In this document: positions 1 to 7,573 of the stretch, piece by piece
Position numbering within the stretch: position 1 is the stretch's first letter
How the letters are laid out: each line of letters begins with the position of its first letter
Source of the DNA: CAYWKU01 sp964459325
GTDB lineage: Bacteria; RBG-13-61-14; CAYWKU01
Assembly: GCA_964459325.1 (NCBI GenBank)
Contig: CAYWKU010000020.1
Span: 1 to 62,675 of the forward strand
Direction of reading: 5' to 3'
Length of the DNA: 62,675 nucleotides
The notes under the pieces: generated by a model
Seen by the model: the letters and a program-made list of their open reading frames with translations, nothing else
What the model was told of the DNA's origin: nothing
Databases searched by the model: none
Made by a program: the position numbers and the translations under genes

Positions 1-75
1 GGGATAAATCGCATCGCGTCCGATGGACGCTCCCAAGATATGAAGTTGTCAAAGAGCACGGGGGGAGAGCCAGAC

Positions 76-151
76 ATGGTAGGCCCGACACTCCTGTCGG
101 GCATACGGAACAACACCGTGGAATGCGCGGCAGGAGTGCCGCGCCTACCAT
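76..151. repeat. REP-like inverted pair of palindromic repeats
   Basis: Two palindromic units face each other at 76-103 and 123-151. Each starts or ends with the box ATGGTAGG (or its complement CCTACCAT), followed by a stem of about eight bases around a short CTCC/GGAG-type loop. The arms are GCCCGACA/TGTCGGGC in the first and GCGCGGCA/TGCCGCGC in the second, so arm sequence differs while pairing is kept. Related units occur near 40.4-40.65 kb. The arrangement resembles REP/BIME elements. I see no gene in 1-330; short open frames there run through the palindromes and look spurious. Confidence 0.75.
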
Positions 152-330
152 GGCAAAAAAACATACCCCCCCTATACTTCGAAAAAAAGTCAAGGTTTCG
201 GCCTTTTGGAGCAGCAACGGCGCGGGTTTGGGGAGTTGCTACGGAAAGCGTTTTGCGTGGCACGACGGGGAAATGTTTTTAGGCATGAAACTTGACATCC
301 TGCCGGTTTTGGAGCACTTTACTAACTGTA

Positions 331-1665
331 ATGAGTGTGATGGGAGAAAAGTGGGGGGAGTTTTGTTCCCGTGTTTTTCCCACCTTCCGGCGCAGTCGGA
401 ATCTGGGCAGGCAGGTGATAAGGGAGTTTCTGGAAGATAACTGCACCCGCGAAGCTCACGCCATGGCCTACCGGACGGTTCTCTGCTCGGTTCCGGTGCT
501 TGCGGTGTTTCTGGGCGTATTCAGCATGCTTGGAGTTTTCGAAAGTTTCCGGGATAAGCTGGTCACCACCCTTTACACATACCTGGTACCCTCGGCCGGT
601 GATACGGCCCGGCAATACCTGATAGAGTTTGCCGACAACACCAAGGCCCTCGGCATTATCGGTCTTGTGGGTACGATAATAGTGGCTTTGTATCTTTTTT
701 ATTCCATAGAGCGCAGCTTCAATCATATATGGGGTGTGGATGAACATAGGGGGTTTATGCGCAAATTCGCGGCTTTTACTTCGATATTGCTTTGGGCGCC
801 GATACTTATCGGGTTGAGCTTTTATTTTTCCGGCATGTTGCACAGGTACCTTTCCATATTTCAAGGCGAGGTAACGGTGCCGGGTTGGCTTTCCCTGAAT
901 ATTCTGCCCGTTTTTTTTTCGTTGCTCGGCCTGACCATCGTCTACATTCTGGTGCCGAATACCCGCGTACGTCTCAGGTATGCGCTTATCGGCGCGGGCG
1001 TGGCGGCGGTATGCTGGGAGTTGGTGAAGTTCGGTTTCAACTACTACTCTACCAACGCGATGAGATACGACAAGGTTTACGGTTCGCTGGCGGTGATTCC
1101 GCTTTTCATCATCAGCCTTTATCTGTTGTGGGTGGTGGTTTTTCTGGGAGCGGAAATCGCTTTCGTGCTGCAAAATTACAGAAACAACGAAATATGGAAC
1201 CGGGAACGGTGGCTAAGGTTGAGGCCTTACATCGCGGTGGGAGCAATGTTGGAGCTGGGAGGTCATTTCTACCGCGGGGAGACTCTGGGGGGGCTGGATG
1301 AGGTCGCAGCCAGGTGCGGAGTTTCGATACCCATGATAAGAAGTCTGTTTAACGACCTCGCGAATGCAGGTGTGCTGGTGAGACTTGACCAGGACGTTTA
1401 TTTCCCCGCGAAATCGTTGAGGCTTATTTCATTGATGGACGTGGTTTCGGCTGTCATGGGGCCGGTGAAGGCGGTGAGGGATATGAGCGAGGATTTGGAG
1501 CAGGTTATCGGGGGATTACCTTCCGGCGCCACCGCCGCAATCGGCAAGGCTTTGTCCGAAACGGCCCGGACGCAGGAGGAGATTTTGAGCTCGGTGACGC
1601 TGGAGAAGCTGGTAAGTCCGGCATCGGGAGAAAGAGCCCGTTTCACCGAAATAGCCCCGGCCTAA
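331..1665 (+). CDS. YihY/BrkB-family inner membrane protein with C-terminal winged-helix-like region
   Basis: The protein (about 444 residues from the ATG at 331) has six predicted membrane helices in its first 290 residues, in the spacing typical of YihY/BrkB proteins (once called ribonuclease BN). It carries the family's conserved early segment with an N-C-T-R-E-A-H-A-M-A-Y-R run before helix 1. After the membrane part, a soluble tail of about 150 residues contains a pattern like a winged helix (GVSIPMIRSLFNDLANAGVL), as seen in longer members. The molecular function of the family is unsettled; the old RNase BN assignment is not supported. The start is uncertain: an in-frame TTG at 292 and an ATG at 340 are alternatives, and none has a strong ribosome binding site. 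It stands alone, 86 bases ahead of the selenoprotein gene. Confidence 0.85.
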   Translation: MSVMGEKWGEFCSRVFPTFRRSRNLGRQVIREFLEDNCTREAHAMAYRTVLCSVPVLAVFLGVFSMLGVFESFRDKLVTTLYTYLVPSAGDTARQYLIEFADNTKALGIIGLVGTIIVALYLFYSIERSFNHIWGVDEHRGFMRKFAAFTSILLWAPILIGLSFYFSGMLHRYLSIFQGEVTVPGWLSLNILPVFFSLLGLTIVYILVPNTRVRLRYALIGAGVAAVCWELVKFGFNYYSTNAMRYDKVYGSLAVIPLFIISLYLLWVVVFLGAEIAFVLQNYRNNEIWNRERWLRLRPYIAVGAMLELGGHFYRGETLGGLDEVAARCGVSIPMIRSLFNDLANAGVLVRLDQDVYFPAKSLRLISLMDVVSAVMGPVKAVRDMSEDLEQVIGGLPSGATAAIGKALSETARTQEEILSSVTLEKLVSPASGERARFTEIAPA

Positions 1666-1683
1666 GGATTGTTGTGTAACGGT

Positions 1684-1711
1684 TTGCAGTGAACTTGTTG
1701 ACGGATATTAT
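1684..1711 (+). promoter_or_regulatory. Possible sigma70-type promoter for the selenoprotein gene
   Basis: TTGCAG at 1684-1689 and TATTAT at 1706-1711 are separated by 16 bases and lie about 40 bases before the GTG start at 1752. The -10 box matches consensus at five of six positions and the -35 box at three or four. This is a sequence match only. Confidence 0.35.
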
Positions 1712-1751
1712 CTCGTAAGGAAAACACAATACCATCGGAGGGTAGGCGAAA

Positions 1752-2900
1752 GTGAAGATTAAAGCACATAACCTGTTGTTCTCGCTGGGACTTGTTTTTC
1801 TGATGGGCGTATCCCCGGCCAACTGTAAGCAGGCCGATGCGCCCGAGAAGGTGAAACAGGGTAAAGATGAGAAAAAATCCACAACCGGCCCGGTGGAATT
1901 TACGCTGGTTTACCAGACCATGATGATGGGGGAAGTCAAGCCCTGCGGGTGACCATCGCATCAGCTTGGCGGTCTTGCCAAGAAAGCGACGTTGCTCGAA
2001 AAGATGAGCGGGGAACATCCCAACATGCTGCTTGTGGACGGCGGAAACATGCTTTTCAAGGTGTCCCGGGTGGCAACGGGGATGGAAGACAGGAAACGCG
2101 CTGCGGCTGAAGCCATTATCGAGGCGCAAAAAAAGATGGGAATCGACGCAGCCAACGTGGGGATAAGAGACATGGCCCTGGGTCTTGATTTCATCGAGGA
2201 TACTGAGGATGACGGGTTCCCGTGGCTTAGCTCCAATCTTCGCACGGAAAAAGGAAAGGGCACGGATATACCGGCCTACAGGATGTTGCGGGTGAAAAGC
2301 GCCCGCGTGGGGTTCATTGGATTGTTGGAAAGCACCGGTCCGTCTGCGCCGCAAGGGTATCAAGTAGCCGACCCGTACAGGTCCGCGCGGGAAACGGTAA
2401 AAACGTTGCGGAAAAAGGGCGCGGACGTGGTGGTGGCTTTGAGCGCGATGACTTTCGAGCACAACAAGCAACTGGCCCGGAAAGTGGAGGGTGTCAACCT
2501 GATTATAAACTCCGGGGACAGCAGAATGCTCCGGCAGCCTCACCGCGAAGGGGATGCGCTGATTATGGCCGCGTTAAACAGGGGCAAATACCTGGGAGTG
2601 GCCGAGATAAAGTTGAACCCCGAAAGCACCTCTTTTGTGGTGAAGGGCGAAAGCGAAGACATCAAGACCCGGCTCGCCCGTGTCGAGGCGCAGCAGCGAG
2701 TTTTTGAGGGGCGGGTGGGACAGTTGAAAGAGGTTAAGACAAGGCTCTCGGAGCTTGAAAACGAGGCCGAATCGCTTCGTTCGAGGCTGGAGGGTGCTGA
2801 CAAGCCCGCAAGCGAGCTCAAAAACAGCATGAGGTCGATAGAAGCGAGCGTTCCGGACCGCGAGGATGTGAGGAAAATATTACAGAAAGCCGGCAAGTAA
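1752..2900 (+). CDS. Selenoprotein: exported 5'-nucleotidase/metallophosphatase-like protein with in-frame UGA (Sec67)
   Basis: Read through the UGA at 1950-1952, this is a 382-residue protein. The GTG start at 1752 follows a strong GGAGGG site at 1737-1742. Residues 1-24 form a signal peptide with Cys25 at its end (a poor lipobox). The frame is the same on both sides of the UGA, and the next residues (PSHQLGGLAKKATLL) continue the pattern that follows a Pro-Cys-Gly-Cys motif in UshA-like proteins, so the UGA sits where Cys is expected. A SECIS hairpin lies 18 bases after the UGA. Residues 75-290 resemble the metallophosphatase fold, but the usual DxH, GDxxG, GNHE and GGHxH metal motifs are missing or changed (DGGN, GIRD, INSGDSR). 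About 90 C-terminal residues form a charged coiled coil. The alternative is a pseudogene with a nonsense mutation, but 315 intact codons after the UGA argue against it. Confidence 0.82.
1956..1989 (+). promoter_or_regulatory. Bacterial SECIS element
   Basis: Downstream of the UGA at 1950-1952 is a hairpin with upper stem CTTGGC (1965-1970) and GCCAAG (1977-1982), six perfect pairs closing the loop GGTCTT. A lower stem TCGC (1956-1959)/GCGA (1986-1989) pairs across an internal loop. Bacterial SECIS elements sit inside the coding region, with a GG-starting apical loop about 16-37 bases after the UGA and a stem of four or more pairs that SelB recognises. The E. coli fdhF loop is also GGTC at nearly the same distance. 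All these criteria are met here. Confidence 0.85.
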
Positions 2901-2924
2901 TTTTTTCGCGCACGGTAAACGCTT

Positions 2925-3260
2925 ATGGAAAAAGTGGCCCGGGAAATACTGGATAAGATAGATGCGCTTCTGGAGGATGACGAAAGCCGCGGGAGGCGCG
3001 TAGCTCACGACTTAGTAGAAAAGCTTTCCGACGAGATGGAGAAGCTGGCTCGGGATAAGCTGGAGCTGGAGGAGAAGATGAGCTCGGCAGGCTCCGAATC
3101 CCGGGAGAGAAACGAGTTGGTGGAGGAATTAGCCTCCCTCCTGGAAGATAACGCCGGACGCGCCCGCATGACCCGGGAGCTCATTGACGAGATTATCGAA
3201 AGACTCTACGGCCTTGACTCCGAAGCCCGGGCCCTGCTCGAACGCCAGACAGAAGGATAA
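2925..3260 (+). CDS. Small charged coiled-coil protein of unknown function
   Basis: This 111-residue protein has no signal peptide or membrane segment and consists almost wholly of charged helix with Leu/Ile heptad spacing. It follows the selenoprotein gene by 24 bases on the same strand, so co-transcription is likely. The selenoprotein also ends in a coiled coil, so the two could interact; that is inference. I do not recognise a family. The ATG at 2925 lacks a clear Shine-Dalgarno sequence. Confidence 0.7.
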   Translation: MEKVAREILDKIDALLEDDESRGRRVAHDLVEKLSDEMEKLARDKLELEEKMSSAGSESRERNELVEELASLLEDNAGRARMTRELIDEIIERLYGLDSEARALLERQTEG

Positions 3261-3323
3261 AATACGAATTTCAACCCAATCCCCTCAGTTGTATCTGCCT
3301 GAAACATAAGACACAATAGTAAT

Positions 3324-4979
3324 ATGTTCAACTTGAATTTCGACTTTTCCGGGATGAAAGACCGCCTGGTGTTTCTTATCCACGTTGACGGTCTTGCATA
3401 CGAGGTATTTCAAGAGCTTATGGAGCAAGGTCGCCTCCCGAACCTTTCCGAAATTGCCGGGCGGCTTCCTTCCACTTACGGAAGGGTAATAACCACATTT
3501 CCGTCGGCCACCGCGCCCAGTCTGCCGGAGATGTTGACCGGCAGGTGGAGCCGGAACTTTTTCCGCCATCCCCGTAAAATCAACGCCTTTGACCGGGTAC
3601 AGAAAAAGGCTTTCAAGTACGAGTTTATCCCGGAGGCCTGGAGCGGTGAACTCATTGACCTCTTCGACATCATTCGCCAGAGCGGCCACCGGATATTGAG
3701 CTTCTTTTCGGGGCAGTTCAACACGGCCACCGACACTTACCACGACAGCGTTTCCTACGGCGTGGACGCTTTGAGCATGTTCGGCGGCAAGGAGCTGTCG
3801 GGTTACGACCGGAAAGTAATGGAAAAGCTGTTGGAGATGCTCAGGTCGAGCAGGCCTTATCCGAGCCTGGTATTCCTGGGCATTACCGGCCTGGACCTGG
3901 CGGGCCATTCCCGGGGACCTAACAGCGACATTTACAAAACACAACTCGTGGAGACCGACCGACTCCTGGGCGGCCTGATAAAATTTCTGCAAAGGACTAA
4001 AGATGAGCGGGGTAAACGGCTTTTCGACAAGAGCCTGTTCCTGGTGTTCGGGGACCACGGCATGGTCTCCAGCTCCCGGTTCGTCGACCTTCCCACGATA
4101 TTTAAAACCGAGGGGTTCAAGGTGAGCGACCTCGGAACTCTGGGGCACATGGTAAGCGAAAAACTCAATCCCTTCTGGATGTTCGACCGGGAGATACTTT
4201 CCGTGCCCGGCGGCTCAAACATATCCGAGCTTTACGTGCGGCGAAAGTTTCAGGGGAGAGTGTTGGAATGGGACGAGTTCTGCTCGTACAACGAACTGCG
4301 GGACTATCCTATCGAGAGCTGGTTCCAAGAGACCAGGAACGTGGACATCATCGAGCTGCTGCTCGAGCAGGAGGGAATAGGCGAAGTGCTGGCGGCGGCT
4401 TACGATAACGTGGTCAGGGTACACACCCCGGACCGGGGTTCCGCCACCATATACAGAAGACCCGGCCTGGGTAACGACACTTTCGCCTACCAGGTGCTCA
4501 ATTCATCGGAAGGGACCGACCCATTTGGATATCTTAAGAACCCACAGGCGGAGGATATGGTGTGTGCCGACAAGAGCATGACGGTAAACAACTGGGTCGA
4601 GGAGAGTTTTGACCATTATTTCTATCCGTTGCGTAAATGGGTCGAGGCAACCATGGGTACCGATTATCCGGCGGCAGTGCCGTTGATACCCAAGGCCTTC
4701 ACCAAGCAGAACACAACGAGCGATATAATCGTGAACGCTGCGCCACCCTATAATTTCTCCAGGTATTTCCAGGGAGACCATGGCACGCTTGTTAAGGAAA
4801 GCATAACCAGCGGAATGCTGATTGCCGGGAAGGGCGTTAAGGCCGGGGCGGATATCAGCGATTTCATGCTGGTGGACGTGTTGCCCACGATGTTGAAGCT
4901 TCTGGGCATCTCCATGCCTCCGACTTTCGAGAAATTTCTCGACGGCGTCACTCATTCCGAGCTGTTCGAGGAGGCCTGA
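3324..4979 (+). CDS. AlkP-superfamily type I phosphodiesterase/phosphotransferase-like protein (first of three)
   Basis: The 551-residue protein has the metal-site pattern of the nucleotide pyrophosphatase/phosphodiesterase branch of the alkaline phosphatase superfamily. Asp22 lies in LIHVDGLA, a nucleophile Thr near residue 63 in TFPSATAP, an Asp...His pair near 191-195 (GLDLAGHS), an Asp-His pair near 244 (GDHGM), and a late His in QGDHGT near 487. It lacks a signal peptide, so it is probably cytoplasmic or faces the inner leaflet. The substrate is unknown. The context (YfhO, glycosyltransferases, Wzt) suggests transfer or removal of phosphate-containing groups on glycolipids; this is inference. 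It overlaps nothing upstream, and its stop is followed within two bases by the next small gene. Confidence 0.85.
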   Translation: MFNLNFDFSGMKDRLVFLIHVDGLAYEVFQELMEQGRLPNLSEIAGRLPSTYGRVITTFPSATAPSLPEMLTGRWSRNFFRHPRKINAFDRVQKKAFKYEFIPEAWSGELIDLFDIIRQSGHRILSFFSGQFNTATDTYHDSVSYGVDALSMFGGKELSGYDRKVMEKLLEMLRSSRPYPSLVFLGITGLDLAGHSRGPNSDIYKTQLVETDRLLGGLIKFLQRTKDERGKRLFDKSLFLVFGDHGMVSSSRFVDLPTIFKTEGFKVSDLGTLGHMVSEKLNPFWMFDREILSVPGGSNISELYVRRKFQGRVLEWDEFCSYNELRDYPIESWFQETRNVDIIELLLEQEGIGEVLAAAYDNVVRVHTPDRGSATIYRRPGLGNDTFAYQVLNSSEGTDPFGYLKNPQAEDMVCADKSMTVNNWVEESFDHYFYPLRKWVEATMGTDYPAAVPLIPKAFTKQNTTSDIIVNAAPPYNFSRYFQGDHGTLVKESITSGMLIAGKGVKAGADISDFMLVDVLPTMLKLLGISMPPTFEKFLDGVTHSELFEEA

Positions 4980-4981
4980 GG

Positions 4982-5110
4982 ATGACCGGGCTGATAACCG
5001 ATTATGAGCTGGAGTTGTTTCCGCCGCATTGCCAGCCGGAAACGCCCTTGTGCGCCGAGGAAAAGTATCTCGAATTTTACCGTAAGCTTTCTGTAATGCC
5101 GGGATTGTAA
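4982..5110 (+). CDS. Small protein of 42 residues, unknown
   Basis: The ATG at 4982 lies two bases after the preceding stop and seven bases after a perfect GAGGAGG site at 4968-4974 inside the end of the AlkP gene, so translation is plausible. The product is 42 residues, soluble, with two Cys (17 and 24) and an aromatic-rich C-terminal half. I recognise no family. It could instead be the remnant of a longer gene. It sits between the first AlkP-like gene and the YfhO gene in one run of same-strand genes. Confidence 0.5.
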   Translation: MTGLITDYELELFPPHCQPETPLCAEEKYLEFYRKLSVMPGL

Positions 5111-5131
5111 CGAAATTGTCGGCGGAGCGCT

Positions 5132-7573
5132 TTGCTTTTGAAAAAAGCCAATACAGCTCTCGATTTGCTCAAGAAACTATGGCCGGTGTTGATAATCACC
5201 GGCCTTGTTTTGTTTTATCTGAGGGGTCCTTTGTTTTTCGGAAAAAGCTTCTGTATAGTCAATACGGTAGAGTTCCACCCGTGGAAGGATTCGGCAGTTG
5301 GGGGGCAACAAGTTTCCAACCCCTCCGCCAATGACCAGTTGCTGTCCTATTTACCCCGCAAGGTAATGTACAGCAGGGCTCTGCTGGGACGCGGGTCTTC
5401 CTCTTGGAGCCACCTGCTAATGGGAGGTTATCCAATCGGAGCCGATTCCCAGATGGGATGGTTTGACCCTTTCAACCTTTTATTCCTTTTTTTACCGGTG
5501 AGTGTGGGATTTATACTTCTGGGGATTCTTCAATGGTTGCTGGGAGGAGTCTTTACCTACCTTTTTCTCCGGCAGGTGAGTGTGGGCAGATTCGGGGCAA
5601 TGGCCGGAGGCGTGGCGTTTTTTACCCAGCCGTTTTTTATCACCCGGCTACCGTGGCCTCCCGCCCTGCAGTCGGCCATATGGCTTCCTTACCTGTTATG
5701 GATGTTCGAGCGGATGATGGGTTCATCCCGTCCGGGCAGATATGTTCCGGCGATTGCGTTGGGAATAACGCTGTCGGCGGTTTCCGGATATATGCCCGTT
5801 TTTATGCTGGTGATGGTTTCGTGGATTCTGTATTCTGTACTCCGGATACTTTTCGGCCCCACCGACAACTACACCTCTTCTCCACGACGAAATTTCGGCG
5901 TTGTTACAGTAGCTTTGATACTGGGGATGATGCTGGCGAGCGTGCAGATAATCCCCACAATCGAGGCGGGGCGTTTTTCCATCAGAAGGGAAATTCCCAT
6001 CGAGGCGCAAAAGAAGTTCGCGCTGCCCGGGCAGTTTCTGGTAACCCTGGCCAATCCCTATTCCCTGGGAAGGCCGACGAACGAGACATGGAGCGGTTTC
6101 GCCGAAAAGATAAAATCGCCCCCCCACGACTGGGGCTCTCCCACGAGTTTCCTCGAGGACAATCATTACGTGGGCTGGGCGGTGCTACTGGCTGCAATAT
6201 GCGCCCTGTGGTTCAGGAGGAAGGATGCCCGCACCTTGATTGCCGGGGTAACAGCGGGCCTTGCTATCCTGATTTTGTACGGCACGTTCGTCCTCGATCT
6301 TGCTTATTACCTGGTGCCCGGTTTCAAATCGGCCCGCCCTGACCGGGTGGTCTTTGTGTGGGGGACGTTCGTGTCGGTTCTGGCGGGATTGGGATTCGAG
6401 GAAATTATCCGTTACAAAAGTCAACGCAGAAAATTCTTTTGGGGGTTGAGTCTGGCGAGTACGACCATTGCCCTCGGCATGGCGGCCTCGGGCGTTCTGG
6501 TGAAGCTCTTTCCGCACCGTTTGCTCTCGGGATTGAGTGAAGTTTCCGCCGAATGGAAATATCTGGGCCTTTTTGCAGTGGAAAATTCATCCACTTGGAG
6601 TGCCGACGCCTTTACCATGGCCGGGGTGGCGTTTTTATGCGCGTTCATCCTGATACTCTCCACCCGCTGGAGACGAACGGCGGGAATATTGCTTTTTGGA
6701 GTGCTGCTTTTCGAGGCCGGATTAATTTCGGGGAGGTATCTGACCTTCCAGCAAAACTGGTTGCCTTCGGAACGTGAGCCTTCCATAAAGTTTTTGGAAA
6801 AGCAACCCGGAAGGATAGTTCGCTTCGGCGAGACGATGACCATTTTCCCGTCTAACCTCCCGACGGTCTGGAACATACCGGACGCCCAGGGCAGGGAGGC
6901 CGTGTTTTTAAAGCATTGGGGGCGCTATTTCGACACCATCGAAGAGGGTAGCTTCCGGCGCGCGAAAAAGTTGACGGCTTTCAAGAAGATAGACTCACTC
7001 GAAAGTAAGCTGCTCGATGCGGCTGGTGTGAAATATGTTGTTTCCGCGAAGCCGATTCCCGGTATTGACCGGACAACCTGGAAACCGGTGCATTCGGATG
7101 GAATGTGCATTTACAAGAACGAAGAAGTTTATCCTCCCGCCTGGATAACCCCCCATGCCCGTTTCGTAAAAACCGGTACCGAGGCGGTGGAGGCGATTGC
7201 AGCGCCGGATTTCGCTCCGTATCAGTTAGCCGTAATTGAAGGAGAACCCATGGAACACGAGGGGGAAAAGGGAGCGGTGAGGGTTGAAAAGAGCCGCGGC
7301 AACATAAAGATAAACCTGGAAGATAACTCGGGTGGTTGGCTGGTGGTGTCGGAAGTGTGGTATCCCGGGTGGCGGGTACAGGTAGACGGTCAACCACGCC
7401 CCGCACATAAGGCTGACGTCGCTTTTATGGCGGTTAAAGTAAATAAGGGTGAAAAAAAAGCGGTTTTCAGGTACCGTAACAATGCGAGCTGCGTTGGCGG
7501 AATTCTCGCCCTGCTGGGTCTCGCTGGGAGCTTTGCCGTATGGTTGACCATGCGAAAACGGGCGGTCCGATAA
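5132..7573 (+). CDS. YfhO-family polytopic membrane protein
   Basis: The 813-residue protein has about a dozen hydrophobic segments, starting with a signal-anchor at residues 17-36, followed by a large C-terminal extracytoplasmic region (about residues 560-780) and a final membrane helix near the end. This layout and the late segment SEVWYPGWRVQVDGQP are typical of YfhO proteins, GT-C-like membrane proteins needed in Gram-positives for glycosylation of lipoteichoic acid. The start is a TTG (5132) or the next TTG (5138); GGAG at 5124-5127 could serve either. Its 3' end overlaps the next AlkP-like gene by 34 bases, which ties the two functionally. Confidence 0.85.
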   Translation: MLLKKANTALDLLKKLWPVLIITGLVLFYLRGPLFFGKSFCIVNTVEFHPWKDSAVGGQQVSNPSANDQLLSYLPRKVMYSRALLGRGSSSWSHLLMGGYPIGADSQMGWFDPFNLLFLFLPVSVGFILLGILQWLLGGVFTYLFLRQVSVGRFGAMAGGVAFFTQPFFITRLPWPPALQSAIWLPYLLWMFERMMGSSRPGRYVPAIALGITLSAVSGYMPVFMLVMVSWILYSVLRILFGPTDNYTSSPRRNFGVVTVALILGMMLASVQIIPTIEAGRFSIRREIPIEAQKKFALPGQFLVTLANPYSLGRPTNETWSGFAEKIKSPPHDWGSPTSFLEDNHYVGWAVLLAAICALWFRRKDARTLIAGVTAGLAILILYGTFVLDLAYYLVPGFKSARPDRVVFVWGTFVSVLAGLGFEEIIRYKSQRRKFFWGLSLASTTIALGMAASGVLVKLFPHRLLSGLSEVSAEWKYLGLFAVENSSTWSADAFTMAGVAFLCAFILILSTRWRRTAGILLFGVLLFEAGLISGRYLTFQQNWLPSEREPSIKFLEKQPGRIVRFGETMTIFPSNLPTVWNIPDAQGREAVFLKHWGRYFDTIEEGSFRRAKKLTAFKKIDSLESKLLDAAGVKYVVSAKPIPGIDRTTWKPVHSDGMCIYKNEEVYPPAWITPHARFVKTGTEAVEAIAAPDFAPYQLAVIEGEPMEHEGEKGAVRVEKSRGNIKINLEDNSGGWLVVSEVWYPGWRVQVDGQPRPAHKADVAFMAVKVNKGEKKAVFRYRNNASCVGGILALLGLAGSFAVWLTMRKRAVR

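Noticed and set aside
292..320. TTGACA at 292 as a promoter for the YihY gene
   Set aside because: No acceptable -10 box lies 16-18 bases downstream.
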